Source of the DNA: Paenibacillus arenilitoris
Lineage (GTDB): Bacteria > Bacillota > Bacilli > Paenibacillales > Paenibacillaceae
NCBI RefSeq assembly: GCF_014705655.1
Contig: NZ_JACXIY010000038.1
Coordinates: 1-64,000, forward strand
Direction: 5' to 3'
Length of the DNA stretch: 64,000 nt
Of the stretch, positions 1 through 9,408 are shown one piece after another. The notes beneath the pieces were generated by a model. That model was not told the origin of the DNA and made no database searches. It was given only the letters and a program-made list of their open reading frames with translations. The stretch's first letter is position 1. Each line of letters opens with the position of its first letter. The position numbers were made by a program, and so were the translations under genes.

Positions 1-33
1 CTCACGGCCTAAACCGTTGATTTACCTTTCACG

Positions 34-888
34 CTACAGGTCTGCCTTTTGAGGCACACTGTATCGAAAAATCGCAAGATTCAAGTCAATTAAGTTAAAT
101 CCATATTTCTCGTAAACCTTAAGCTTTTCTTTTTTGCGTTCGGCATAGCGCTCATCGTTCTCCAGGCCCCAGAACTCAATATAAACTTTGCCGACTGGCA
201 GATAAAAATCGCAATACACCTCTTCTTCGACAGGCAGCCTTCTTTCGTAAGCATGAACGATCTCCGACATATACAACCAGTTATCGATCAACATTTCCGC
301 ACGTGAACGGACATAATGCCCATCGGCTGCGCGATGCTTAGCCTCGAATTTATCACGGAAATTAATCGCGGATGCTTCTTTCTCTTCCTTCACTTCCTCA
401 ATCGCGACACCTTGAACGGATTGGAACGTCTCAAGAAGCCTATCGTTTGTAAGGATGCTCGGCTCCCAGCTAACATAAGGGATACCGGTTTGTTCGAATT
501 CAAACTGCTTGCCGCCCAGGCTCTCGCCCAGCTTGGTTACCGCCCATCCCTTCACGCTTTTTTGAACCAAGCCGAGTTCGGATAGAATTGGATTTACTCT
601 AAATTTAGATATATTAAAATACTTGCCCAAGGCAACAGCGGTTATGAGCTTTTCTGCTCCGCCCTGCTCCGATAAGAAGACCTTTATCTTTTCGTCCCAT
701 GCAATATAGGTACCGTGCTGAGGATGGCTCTTCATAGTGCCTCCCAGCTCAGCTCCTTTATTGGTCAGCACCCAAGCCTCGTCTTCTCTTTGAATACATC
801 CGGCATCCATTAAAGTTTGGAAGAGATGCTTGGCGGGCAGTCCCAATTCTCTCGCTAGTGCAGATGTTGATAGTTGTTTCTGGCTCAT
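34..888 (-). CDS. Winged-helix / PD-(D/E)XK nuclease-like hypothetical protein
   Basis: A 284-residue protein with no confident family name. The first ~130 residues contain two similar helical segments (LARELGL... and VALGKYFNI...) that look like small winged-helix or HTH repeats. The last ~100 residues carry a plausible PD-(D/E)XK nuclease core: an acidic residue in RAEMLIDNWL, an aspartate in VYCDFYLP, and the strand YIEFWG, followed by a Lys-rich helix and a final strand (YGFNLIDL). This resembles the nuclease fold of Vsr-like proteins. It lies 69 bp downstream of the helicase gene on the same strand, so the two are probably co-transcribed. A role in DNA processing or phage defence is inferred from the fold and neighbour only. 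Confidence 0.6.
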   Translation of the reverse strand: MSQKQLSTSALARELGLPAKHLFQTLMDAGCIQREDEAWVLTNKGAELGGTMKSHPQHGTYIAWDEKIKVFLSEQGGAEKLITAVALGKYFNISKFRVNPILSELGLVQKSVKGWAVTKLGESLGGKQFEFEQTGIPYVSWEPSILTNDRLLETFQSVQGVAIEEVKEEKEASAINFRDKFEAKHRAADGHYVRSRAEMLIDNWLYMSEIVHAYERRLPVEEEVYCDFYLPVGKVYIEFWGLENDERYAERKKEKLKVYEKYGFNLIDLNLAIFRYSVPQKADL

Positions 889-957
889 ATGATCCCCTTC
901 TCTAAGTCCGTTCTCGGACGAGTTTGTTGTATGTTGGCATTGATAGGAGTCCTCCTT

Positions 958-2823
958 CTATTCCGTCGTTTTTGCAAGCCGTTCCTTCATATAAGCCTGA
1001 AGCGCTTGATCCCTGCAGTAGATGTAACAGCCCTTCATCCCTCTCGACATCAGGATTTTATAGATATTTTTAATAAGCGAATTAAGCCTGGCGGGATCGT
1101 TCTTTAACCCTTTTTTCCCCGTGACGTCCTTGTAGTCTTTGTAATCGGAGTATAACGCGCCCGTCTCCGAATCGTACTTCAAGTCGTTCCCGATGATGAC
1201 GCCGACATAATCAAACTCCAGCCCCTGGGTGGTATGAACGCAGCCCACCTGATTGATTCCGTCAGGGTGGATCGCCCAAGATTCTCGAATGGCATAGCCG
1301 TTCCACGGCATTCTAAAGTCATGCTCCTCCACAACAACATCCTCGATCTGCCCATTCGGATTTCCTTGTTTAGGAGATGTCCAATCCCATGCATAGCCGG
1401 CTATTAGTCTTGCTTTGTGACCGTTAGCTTGTTTATCTTTAATTAGTTCATATAAACGATGAGGCGAATCGACAATGCGAAAGTCAAAAAACGCCTTATC
1501 CCACCCGTTAAAATTCCCCGTGTTCTGTATGCCCAGGACGTCATCAACCCAGTTTAAGTAGCCCTCCGCACCAGCACACCGGAACTGCGCATGCAACGAG
1601 TACTCATGGACTTCAGAACCTCGCATTTTGGCAATTCTCTTGATCTCCTCGATCGTGCCGATATCGTCAGGACGAATTCTTTGCAGGTCGTCGATGAAGA
1701 ACACGCTCGTTTTCGCGCTTTTGACAATATCCTCAATCTGGTTATCTCCCCTATACATATAGGCGCCTTTCCCCTTCAGACGATGCGCTTCATCTACGAT
1801 AAGAACGTCGAATTGATCGTTCTCCGTTTCTACAAAGCTCCCCGACCCTAGAAACAAACTCTTCGTTCTCATCTTCGATCTGGAGCTTTGTTTCGTTAGC
1901 ATCTCCACCATGACATTCCGAAAAGAAGAATTCGGCGCGATGAACTTGGCATTCAAGCTATGACGCAGCAAGCCGCCAAGCGCATTCATGGATATGACGG
2001 ACTTCCCCGTGCCCGGTCCGCCCTTTATGATGATCGTCCTCTTCCTGTCCTGTTTCTTGGCCAAGGCTACGATAGTTTCGTAGGCAACCTTTTGTTCATC
2101 AAGCAATACGAAATCCGAATTCCCTTCAAACAAAGCGTTGATGTGGTCGACCAAAGATTTAGACGGCGTTATTTTCCCGTTCTCAATCTCATATAGAAGC
2201 TGCATCCCTTTGCCCTTGCCGACATATTTGAAAATGAAATCCTGCAGCTTCTTCGTTTCATGGGATAAAAATAGCGGCGCTTCCGCAATCGTTTTCTCGT
2301 ACTGCTTCGCTTTAAGCGGTTCCGGATTCTTTTCCCGATAGTTATGCAGAAAAGCTACGGAGTGCGCATGGACATCCTGGCTATATACGGCGGCATTCAT
2401 ATCGACGATGAATTGCCTATAAGACCAGGCTTGATACGACGGGTGCGTGGTTTCTCTTACTGCGCCGTTAATCGATGTCTTGACGATGTCTTCTTTTTCC
2501 GTCGACCATGCGTCTTCCCACTGCTTAAGCTCCACAATTATGAAATTTCGGTTCTGCTCATCGTCTTGTCCGGCAATGACAAAATCGATTCGTTTGCTCG
2601 TAGCCGGGATATTGTATTCGATCATGACGCCACAGTCGTCGGCGACTCTCGAATTGCGAATGATCCGCTCCATGAACTGCATGGAGTTATTCCAAGAGCG
2701 CCATTCCGAAACGGAAGGCCGCTTGCCCAGCTTTTCTATGAATGCGGCTTCGATATTAACGGCGATTTTATTGTCATCCACTGCCTCTTTAAAGTCGGCA
2801 ACAGAGCTGCTGTATACGATCAT
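958..2823 (-). CDS. DUF2075-type P-loop helicase with N-terminal nuclease-like region
   Basis: A 621-residue predicted NTPase of the DUF2075/superfamily 1 helicase type. Walker A is GGPGTGKS (about residues 268-275), Walker B is VLIVDEAH (about 337-344), and a C-terminal helicase motif appears as HTTQGLEFDYVGV (about 530-545). Before the P-loop, residues ~65-105 read RIDFVIAG...IIVELKQWE, a D...ExK arrangement typical of PD-(D/E)XK nucleases. The protein probably couples DNA or RNA translocation to cleavage. The start has a good ribosome site (AAGAAGGTG) upstream. It is followed on the same strand by a second nuclease-like gene. Such pairs occur in accessory regions, but I cannot tie this one to a named defence system. 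Confidence 0.7.
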   Translation of the reverse strand: MIVYSSSVADFKEAVDDNKIAVNIEAAFIEKLGKRPSVSEWRSWNNSMQFMERIIRNSRVADDCGVMIEYNIPATSKRIDFVIAGQDDEQNRNFIIVELKQWEDAWSTEKEDIVKTSINGAVRETTHPSYQAWSYRQFIVDMNAAVYSQDVHAHSVAFLHNYREKNPEPLKAKQYEKTIAEAPLFLSHETKKLQDFIFKYVGKGKGMQLLYEIENGKITPSKSLVDHINALFEGNSDFVLLDEQKVAYETIVALAKKQDRKRTIIIKGGPGTGKSVISMNALGGLLRHSLNAKFIAPNSSFRNVMVEMLTKQSSRSKMRTKSLFLGSGSFVETENDQFDVLIVDEAHRLKGKGAYMYRGDNQIEDIVKSAKTSVFFIDDLQRIRPDDIGTIEEIKRIAKMRGSEVHEYSLHAQFRCAGAEGYLNWVDDVLGIQNTGNFNGWDKAFFDFRIVDSPHRLYELIKDKQANGHKARLIAGYAWDWTSPKQGNPNGQIEDVVVEEHDFRMPWNGYAIRESWAIHPDGINQVGCVHTTQGLEFDYVGVIIGNDLKYDSETGALYSDYKDYKDVTGKKGLKNDPARLNSLIKNIYKILMSRGMKGCYIYCRDQALQAYMKERLAKTTE

Positions 2824-2983
2824 TGGGCACCTTCTTATCTTAGTAGTACATCTAGAAATTCCGATCTTTACTCTTTCTTTGGTTTAATTCGACAAATTGG
2901 GTAAAAAGTCCTTCCTATTTAATCTATCTGAACGCGCTAAACGAGCTTCAAGAATGGAAAAGAAGAAGTCAGGGTCTTTGTTA

Positions 2984-3012
2984 TTGACAGCTTAATGGGA
3001 ATCATATATTCT
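2984..3012 (+). promoter_or_regulatory. Promoter of the metallophore transport operon
   Basis: A perfect -35 box, TTGACA (2984-2989), is followed after 17 bp by TATTCT (3007-3012). It sits just upstream of a perfect Fur-type palindrome and 65 bp before the first gene of the operon. The -10 is imperfect and an overlapping TATATT (3005-3010) is an alternative, so the exact start of transcription is uncertain. Confidence 0.55.
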
Positions 3013-3021
3013 GTTATAGAA

Positions 3022-3040
3022 ATTGATAATCATTATCAAT
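3022..3040. promoter_or_regulatory. Fur box, perfect 19-bp palindrome
   Basis: The sequence ATTGATAATCATTATCAAT is a perfect 9-1-9 palindrome containing the 7-1-7 core TGATAATCATTATCA recognised by Fur in Bacilli. It lies directly downstream of the -10 box of the transport operon, over the expected transcription start, so iron-loaded Fur should block the promoter. It lacks the TAATNATTA pattern with flanking AAATCG expected of a Bacillus Zur box. Confidence 0.88.
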
Positions 3041-3077
3041 AACTAAAAAGAGACATGGAAGTGAGGAGTACTACAAC

Positions 3078-4712
3078 ATGTTTAGCTCAAAATCGAATAT
3101 GCTGCTGCTAATGTTGCTTTTATTTTCCATAGCGCTTGCAGCTTGTTCCGGCACGAATACAACTAATAATAATGCCGGCAGCAAAGAACAACCTTCGGAA
3201 ACGGCACCTGCCAATAAAATGATCACCGTATCGTGGCCGCGGGACGTTGGCCCGATGAACCCTCACGTTTATAACCCCTCCCAGCTTATCGCGCAATCGA
3301 TGATTTACGAGCCGCTGGTCAACTATACCGAGGGCGGCGAAGTTGTGCCATTCCTTGCCGAATCGTGGACGATTTCGGAGGACGGTAAAACCTATTCGTT
3401 TAAAATTCGTCAAAATGTTACGTTCTCGGACGGCACTTTGTTTAACGCGAAGGTTGCCAAGAAAAATTTCGATGCGGTTATGAAGCACGTTGAAAATCAC
3501 AGCTGGCTCGGTTTCATCGGCTTGCTGGACAAAACGGAAGCGGTTGACGAATATACCTTCAACATCGTATTGAAACAAGCTTATTTTCCAACATTGCAGG
3601 AGCTGTCGGTCGTTCGTCCGGTACGTTTTCTCGGTGAAGCCGGCTTCCCGGATGACGGCGACACTTCCAAAGGCGTGAAGGAGCCGATCGGCACCGGCCC
3701 GTGGATGCTAACGGATTATAAAACAGATGAGTATGCGGAGTTTACGCGCAACCCCAATTACTGGGGCGAGCAACCGATAGCGGATAAATTGGTCTTCAGA
3801 ATCATTCCGGACGGCGACACCCGTGTTCTTGCCTTCGAAAAAGGCGAATTGGACTTGATCTACGGCGAAGGTGCCATCAGCATGGACGCATTTCTGCAGC
3901 TGCAGGATAACGACGATTACGAAACGCAAATATCCAGCCCGGTCGCAACAAGACAGCTGGTTATGAACACGACAAACGCGGCGCTGTCGGATAAGAACGT
4001 TCGGTTGGCCTTGCAGCACGGCTTCAACAAAGAAGCGATGGTACAAGGCATCACTTCCGGATTGGAAGACCTGGCGGACAGCTTGTTGTCCTCCAACTTC
4101 CCTTATGCGCAGACGAACCCCGCTCCGCTCGGCTACGATGTTGAGAAAGCGAAAGCTTATTTGGACGAGGCGGGCTGGCTTCTCCCGGAAGGCAAGTCGG
4201 TGCGCGAGAAGAACGGCAAACCGCTCGAAGTGGAATTGATTTACGAGAAAACGGATCAAATTATAAAGCCAATGGCAGAAACGCTTCAAGCGGAATGGGC
4301 GGGCATTGGCGTGAAATTGAACCTTTCGGGCCTTGAGCTTACAGAGCAAATCAAACGGTTCCGTGCGGGACAATTCGATTTGTACTTCTTCAGCAATTAC
4401 GGCGCGCCGTACGATCCGAGCTCCTTCTTCCATATTGTGGCGGAGAAGAGCTTCGGTATTGCGGAGGCTCTTGCCAACCTGCCGATGAAGGATGAACTCG
4501 ACCGGCAAGTGCAAGAAGCTCTCGCCACGACGGATGAGAATAAACGCAAGGAGCTGTTTGACGCTATTCAGACAACGTTGCACGAAGAAGGTGCGCTTGT
4601 GCCGATCTCCTACATTAAGAAAACCGTTGTATACAATAAAAAAATTAGCAGCTTTGCGTTTCCTGGAAACCGGGACGATAACCCGTTCTCCAGCATTGAG
4701 CTAAATCGGTAA
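3078..4712 (+). CDS. NikA/CntA-type metal-chelate-binding lipoprotein (ABC importer)
   Basis: Extracellular substrate-binding protein of the family 5 (peptide/nickel) ABC importers, 544 residues. A signal sequence ends in the lipobox LAAC, so the mature protein should be lipid-anchored. The N-terminal block VGPMNPHVYNPSQ...MIYEPLV and the later GTGPW and GAPYDP motifs are close to E. coli NikA and S. aureus CntA, which bind nickel or metal-metallophore complexes. The Trp that precedes GAPYDP in NikA is Tyr here (SNYGAPYDP), so the ligand pocket probably differs from free-nickel NikA. It heads a six-gene operon with a Fur box at its promoter. Metal-opine or another iron-responsive chelate is the likely cargo; the actual ligand is unproven. 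Confidence 0.85.
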   Translation: MFSSKSNMLLLMLLLFSIALAACSGTNTTNNNAGSKEQPSETAPANKMITVSWPRDVGPMNPHVYNPSQLIAQSMIYEPLVNYTEGGEVVPFLAESWTISEDGKTYSFKIRQNVTFSDGTLFNAKVAKKNFDAVMKHVENHSWLGFIGLLDKTEAVDEYTFNIVLKQAYFPTLQELSVVRPVRFLGEAGFPDDGDTSKGVKEPIGTGPWMLTDYKTDEYAEFTRNPNYWGEQPIADKLVFRIIPDGDTRVLAFEKGELDLIYGEGAISMDAFLQLQDNDDYETQISSPVATRQLVMNTTNAALSDKNVRLALQHGFNKEAMVQGITSGLEDLADSLLSSNFPYAQTNPAPLGYDVEKAKAYLDEAGWLLPEGKSVREKNGKPLEVELIYEKTDQIIKPMAETLQAEWAGIGVKLNLSGLELTEQIKRFRAGQFDLYFFSNYGAPYDPSSFFHIVAEKSFGIAEALANLPMKDELDRQVQEALATTDENKRKELFDAIQTTLHEEGALVPISYIKKTVVYNKKISSFAFPGNRDDNPFSSIELNR

Positions 4713-4728
4713 TTCGGGGAGGCGTATC

Positions 4729-5673
4729 ATGGGCAGCTTCATAGGTAAACGGCTTCTGGCCGTCATCCCGATATTCCTTTTTGCCACGCTTCTCACATTT
4801 TTACTCATCTATCTCTCACCCGTCGATCCCGCCGAAGCCTATTTGACGGCGGCGCATATTCATCCGACGGAGGAGCTGCTCGAACAGAAAAGACAGGAGT
4901 TCGGCTTGGATCAGCCGCTGCTCGTTCAATACGCCCAATCCTTACTTAAGATGTGCCGACTTGATTTCGGCACATCTTATGTTTCGAACGAGCCTGTTTG
5001 GCAAGAGATTGTCCTGCGGATCCCGGCAACGCTACAGCTCGCTTTTAGCAGCATCGCGCTCGCCGTAATCGTTAGCATCCCCATCGGTTTTTTGGCCGCT
5101 GTATTCAAAAACAGCGTGTTTGATCACATAAGCCGGCTGCTCGCCTATTTCGGCGCATCGATTCCGCAATTTTGGCTCGGATATCTGCTGATCTTCTTTT
5201 TTTCGGTTAAGCTCGACTTGTTGCCTGTGCAGGGCAAAGGCTCTTTTGAGCATCTTATTCTTCCGTCGATTACGCTCGCGCTTGGGCTCATCGCCATCTA
5301 TTCAAGGCTGCTGCGCACCGGCGTTCTGGAACAATTGCAAGAGCCGTACGTGCTGTACGCGCGGACCAGAGGGATCAAGGAAAAGGTCATCCTGAGCAAG
5401 CATGTTTTAAAAATCGCCATATCCCCCATGCTGACCGGTCTTGGCATGAATTTAGGGAGACTTCTTGCGGGAACGATCATCACCGAAGAAGTTTTCTCAT
5501 GGCCAGGGTTCGGACGTTATTTTGTTGAAGCGATTTTTAATCGGGACATACCGGTTATCCAAGCTTATGTGCTCATTTCCGCTTGCTTGTTCATCGTATG
5601 CAATCTGATTGTCGATCTTCTGCAAATGTATTTGGATCCTAGAATCTCTTGGAAAGGACGGACCGATCATTGA
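4729..5673 (+). CDS. ABC importer permease, NikB/CntB-like
   Basis: First integral membrane subunit of the nickel/metallophore importer, 314 residues. It has the usual DppB/NikB plan: an N-terminal helix (LLAVIPIFLFATLLTFLLIY), a periplasmic-type loop, then about five helices with the permease EAA-like loop YARTRGIKEKVILSKHVLK, which contacts the ATPases. It follows the binding protein by 16 bp and overlaps the next permease by four bases (TTGA), showing tight translational coupling. Confidence 0.88.
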   Translation: MGSFIGKRLLAVIPIFLFATLLTFLLIYLSPVDPAEAYLTAAHIHPTEELLEQKRQEFGLDQPLLVQYAQSLLKMCRLDFGTSYVSNEPVWQEIVLRIPATLQLAFSSIALAVIVSIPIGFLAAVFKNSVFDHISRLLAYFGASIPQFWLGYLLIFFFSVKLDLLPVQGKGSFEHLILPSITLALGLIAIYSRLLRTGVLEQLQEPYVLYARTRGIKEKVILSKHVLKIAISPMLTGLGMNLGRLLAGTIITEEVFSWPGFGRYFVEAIFNRDIPVIQAYVLISACLFIVCNLIVDLLQMYLDPRISWKGRTDH

Positions 5674-6503
5674 TAGCGAGCATACGTACCGGACTTAGAA
5701 GCCAGAAGACCGCAGCCGTGTGCTCGGTTATTCTGGCCGTCCTTTTTATTCTTTCCATATTGGCTCCGTGGATCGCGCCGCATGACCCGGTTCATGTCAA
5801 CTTGGGCGTTAAGCTGCAATCCCCTTCATGGAATTATCCGCTTGGCACCGATCAGCTCGGACGATGCAACCTGTCCCGTTTACTCTACGGATCGCGTATT
5901 TCACTCGGTTTCGCGTCAATTATTTTCATCTCCTCGCTCCTGATTGGTTTGTTGATCGGGACGTTTTCCGGATATAAAGGCGGCCTAATTGACCAGGTGC
6001 TGATGCGTTTTTGCGAAGGTGTCATGGCTTTTCCGTCGCTTGTGCTTGTGTTGGGGCTAGTCGGAATTCTCGGCCCGGGATTGCCGCAGGTAATCTTAGC
6101 AATGGTTATGGTGCAATGGGTCTATTACGCACGAATGTTTCGAGGTATGGTGCTCAGCTTAAGAGAGCGGAATTTCATTGCGGCGGCGAAAATAAGCGGC
6201 TCCTCGCAGTGGACGATCATTAGACGGCATATGATTCCGAATGTGCTCCCTCCTATTGTCGTTATGGGGACGCTTGAGATCGGATGGGCGATCATGGACA
6301 TCGCCGCAATGTCGTTTCTGGGACTCGGCATTCAGCCGCCTTCTCCGGAGTGGGGATCGATGATCCATGAAGGCAAATCGTACATTCGCAGCAATCCTGA
6401 GCTCATGTTATATCCGGGCATGATGATTTTAATCATTGTCGTAACGTTCAATATTTTAGGAGAGGCTCTGTCGGAGCGCTTCGGCGTCAAACGCCGATTT
6501 TGA
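5670..6503 (+). CDS. ABC importer permease, NikC/CntC-like
   Basis: Second permease, 277 residues when started at the TTG that overlaps the stop of the upstream gene. An upstream in-frame TTG at 5649 lacks a well-placed ribosome site, whereas GGAAAGGAC lies about ten bases before 5670. Features of the DppC/NikC family are visible: the N-terminal segment APWIAPHDP, the GTDQLGR motif, and the EAA loop AAKISGSSQWTIIRRHMIPN, followed by PSPEWGSMI. It pairs with the upstream permease to form the transmembrane channel. Confidence 0.88.
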   Translation: MIASIRTGLRSQKTAAVCSVILAVLFILSILAPWIAPHDPVHVNLGVKLQSPSWNYPLGTDQLGRCNLSRLLYGSRISLGFASIIFISSLLIGLLIGTFSGYKGGLIDQVLMRFCEGVMAFPSLVLVLGLVGILGPGLPQVILAMVMVQWVYYARMFRGMVLSLRERNFIAAAKISGSSQWTIIRRHMIPNVLPPIVVMGTLEIGWAIMDIAAMSFLGLGIQPPSPEWGSMIHEGKSYIRSNPELMLYPGMMILIIVVTFNILGEALSERFGVKRRF

Positions 6504-6517
6504 AAGGAGCAACCCTA

Positions 6518-7351
6518 GTGACAGCACATCATAACCCTGTATTGCAAGTAAGCGGCCTGCGCGTATCGGCGAAAACGGCCCAAGGTGAGACGCCGCTCGT
6601 TCATGCCGTCGATTTGGAGCTTCAACCCGGCCGCGTGCTTGGCTTAATTGGAGAAAGCGGATGCGGCAAAACGGTCACAAGCCTGTCTGTGCTGCAGCTG
6701 CTGGACCGGAAAACAACAAAAATTGATGGCAGCATCCAATTAAATGGACGCGAGTTGAACGGAATTCGTAAGGAATCGATGCGTGCCATTCGCGGCAAAG
6801 AAATTTCGATTATTATGCAAAATCCGATGAATGCCTTTAGTCCGGTGTTGACCGTCGGCAATCAATTGATCGAAACGATCCGCACGCATACGTCTCTTTC
6901 GAAAAAACAAGCCTATGAGCTGGCCGTATCTTCCCTTCAAGACGTAAACTTGACGGATCCGGCCGGGATTATGAAGCAATACCCTTTTCAGCTCAGCGGC
7001 GGTATGCTTCAGCGGGTCATGATTGCAACGGCCATCTGCCTCCGCCCCTCGGTTATCATTGCAGACGAGCCCACCACCGCACTTGATGTAGATAATCAGC
7101 TGCGGGTATTGCGGCAGCTCGATCGTATTCGCTCTGAATACGGTACATCCATTTTGTTAATTACTCATGACTTGGGAGTGATTGCGGAAATAGCCGACGA
7201 AGTTGCCGTCATGCAGCATGGGCGTATTGTCGAGAAAGCGGAGGTTTTTCGGTTATTCGATTACCCGCGGCATGAATATACGCAAAAACTGCTCAATGCC
7301 AGACCTTCCTTCTCCACTAAACAGCAATCCAAGGAGTTAATACTGGCATGA
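6518..7351 (+). CDS. ABC importer ATPase, NikD/CntD-like
   Basis: First ATPase subunit. Walker A is GESGCGKT, the signature motif is LSGGM, and Walker B is VIIADEP followed by the LLITHD switch. The start is placed at GTG 6518, which has AAAGGAG nine bases upstream; an in-frame TTG at 6500 has no such site. It is translationally coupled to the MFS gene (ATGA overlap). The signature has Met in place of the common Gln (LSGGMLQR), as seen in several nickel/peptide importers. Confidence 0.87.
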   Translation: MTAHHNPVLQVSGLRVSAKTAQGETPLVHAVDLELQPGRVLGLIGESGCGKTVTSLSVLQLLDRKTTKIDGSIQLNGRELNGIRKESMRAIRGKEISIIMQNPMNAFSPVLTVGNQLIETIRTHTSLSKKQAYELAVSSLQDVNLTDPAGIMKQYPFQLSGGMLQRVMIATAICLRPSVIIADEPTTALDVDNQLRVLRQLDRIRSEYGTSILLITHDLGVIAEIADEVAVMQHGRIVEKAEVFRLFDYPRHEYTQKLLNARPSFSTKQQSKELILA

Positions 7352-8565
7352 GCGCCTCAACGGATTCCGATAAATCGGAAGCATCGGCCGCATTGGCGAA
7401 GAATCATCCCTTCGGATTAAGAGCGATACAGATATACAGCATGGCGGTTTTGTTCTATACGACCAGCCACATCCTGCTTATTCTTCTACCGCTTAGCTCG
7501 CAGAAGCTTGGAGCAAGTCCGGCGCTGATCGGCTTTATCATGGGAGCGTACATGTTTACATCGATGTTTTTGCGGCCTATTGCCGGCAAAATTGTCGACA
7601 AGCTGGGAACGAAACGGATTTTCATTGCTACGCTAATCTTGAATGCAGTTGTTTTATCGTTATATTCGATTCAAGAACTATGGCTATTCGCGGGGCTTCG
7701 TATTCTGCAAGGCGTAATCCTTTCCTTCTTCTCAATGATAGCACATCTGATGATCATAGAAGCTTTACCGGAAGACGCGCGTGGCCAAGGCTTGTCCCTG
7801 TTTTCTCTTTCGTCTATGCTGCCATACACATACGGTCCTTTTCTCGTTCTCTATTTCATCGATCATGTGCCGACGACGTTCCTATTTGTCGCACTTATTC
7901 CTCTCGGTCTGATAACGCTCCTGATTGGAGCAAACGTCCGAATGCCTGAGCGGCGGAATAATGACCATTCGCAGGCCGTAACGGCCTCAAATGAAAAATA
8001 TTCCGGATGGCGCGACCGGAAACTGCTGTTTCCTTCATTCATCATGCTTCTAGCATCGGCCGTTATTGGTACCATAGCTGCGTTTCTCCCGATCTACTTG
8101 GAGATTCGCGGATTGCCTTATGCCAGCTTGTATTTTCTGACGGAAACGGCCGTTCTCGTCTTTCTTCGTTTTTTTGGGCGAAAATTCATTCCGACGGAGA
8201 AACGTTTCCCTTACAAATTGGTCGTTCTGCTTATCTGTCTGATGACTGCTGCCGTCGGTTTGCTGCGAATCGCAGACTCGCTGACGGTCGTTATGCTCGC
8301 CGCTGTATGCAACGGAATTGCGCTTTCCATGCTTTATCCGACGCTGCTGACCTATGTCTCGTTCATTGTACCGGAACGGTTCAAAGGTCAAGGAATCGGA
8401 CTGTTTATTGCAGCGGCCGACTTTGGGACGTCTGTCGGAATTTGGGCGTTAAGTCTGCTCGCGAATGCATTCACTTACGAAACGATGTTTTCCAGCTGTG
8501 CCGGGATTGGCGGAGCAGCCCTATTGCTGCTCGTATGTTATCGAAGATGGGGGGCTAGAATATGA
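7348..8565 (+). CDS. MFS exporter, CntE-like (metallophore efflux)
   Basis: A 405-residue twelve-helix major facilitator protein. The loop between helices 2 and 3 carries GKIVDKLGTKRIF, the family motif A. It lies between the two ATPase genes of the importer and overlaps both by four bases (ATGA), so it belongs to the same transport unit. In staphylopine and pseudopaline systems an exporter of this family (CntE) secretes the metallophore that the ABC importer later recovers. That is the best explanation for its position here, but no metallophore-synthesis gene adjoins the operon. A drug exporter is the alternative. Confidence 0.75.
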   Translation: MSASTDSDKSEASAALAKNHPFGLRAIQIYSMAVLFYTTSHILLILLPLSSQKLGASPALIGFIMGAYMFTSMFLRPIAGKIVDKLGTKRIFIATLILNAVVLSLYSIQELWLFAGLRILQGVILSFFSMIAHLMIIEALPEDARGQGLSLFSLSSMLPYTYGPFLVLYFIDHVPTTFLFVALIPLGLITLLIGANVRMPERRNNDHSQAVTASNEKYSGWRDRKLLFPSFIMLLASAVIGTIAAFLPIYLEIRGLPYASLYFLTETAVLVFLRFFGRKFIPTEKRFPYKLVVLLICLMTAAVGLLRIADSLTVVMLAAVCNGIALSMLYPTLLTYVSFIVPERFKGQGIGLFIAAADFGTSVGIWALSLLANAFTYETMFSSCAGIGGAALLLLVCYRRWGARI

Positions 8566-9368
8566 GTCTGCTGCACGTTAGTCATGTTACGCATGGATAC
8601 TCCGCATTCCGTCTGTTTAGAAGAGCAAAGCGATCAAACGTGCTTACCGACGTCTCCCTCTCTATCGAACCAGGCCAATGCCTAGGTCTCCTGGGGACGA
8701 GCGGAGCAGGTAAAAGCACACTAGGCAAAGTCATTCTTGGTTTGGAAAAACCGCAGCAAGGGCAAGTACTGTTTCAAGGCGTCGATCTGTATGCAGCTCA
8801 TGCATCCGACCGCAACAAGCTCCGCCGCGATCTGCAAGTCGTTTTTCAAGATTGCTATTCATCCGTTAACCCGAGAATGAATGCGGAGCAAATAATCGGT
8901 GAGCCGCTGTTGAACTATGAACCGCTCTCGAAGCAGGAACACATACGCCGGGTTGAAGAACTGCTGGAAATCGTCGGCCTTCATCCGGAGGACCGAAGTA
9001 AGTACCCGCATCAATTTAGCGGAGGACAACTCCAACGTATCAATATTGCGAGAGCGATTGCGTTGAAGCCGAAAATGATCGTGTTAGACGAAGCAGTCAG
9101 TAGTCTGGATATGGTGACCCAATCTGACATTCTCGCTTTATTATGCGATTTAAAGACGAATTTTGGCCTGTCTTATTTGTTTATTACACATGATATTAAG
9201 GCCGCCTATCACATTTCCGATGCGCTGGCCGTCATGGAACAAGGTAAGCTGGCTGTTTATTGCGCGGATAAAGAGCAATTTATGGGGCTGCAGCATCCAA
9301 GCGTGCAAAAGCTCGTTCAATCGATGCTCCCCGAACATCCCCGCTTACGTTCCGGAAGGGAAACTTAA
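8562..9368 (+). CDS. ABC importer ATPase, NikE/CntF-like
   Basis: Second ATPase, 268 residues. Walker A is GTSGAGKS, the Q-loop is VVFQDCYSSVNPRM, the signature is FSGGQ, and Walker B is MIVLDEAVSSLD, followed by LFITHD. Dpp/Nik-type importers use two different ATPases and this one pairs with the upstream subunit. It is the last gene of the operon; an inverted repeat follows 40 bp downstream. Confidence 0.87.
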   Translation: MSLLHVSHVTHGYSAFRLFRRAKRSNVLTDVSLSIEPGQCLGLLGTSGAGKSTLGKVILGLEKPQQGQVLFQGVDLYAAHASDRNKLRRDLQVVFQDCYSSVNPRMNAEQIIGEPLLNYEPLSKQEHIRRVEELLEIVGLHPEDRSKYPHQFSGGQLQRINIARAIALKPKMIVLDEAVSSLDMVTQSDILALLCDLKTNFGLSYLFITHDIKAAYHISDALAVMEQGKLAVYCADKEQFMGLQHPSVQKLVQSMLPEHPRLRSGRET

Positions 9369-9408
9369 TATTGCTTGCCTCTTCGAACGATGCATCAAAT
9401 TCACGCCA

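Noticed and set aside
3022-3040. Zur box for the transport operon
   Set aside because: The palindrome is the Fur-type TGATAATCATTATCA; the extended AAATCGTAATNATTACGATTT pattern of Bacillus Zur is absent.
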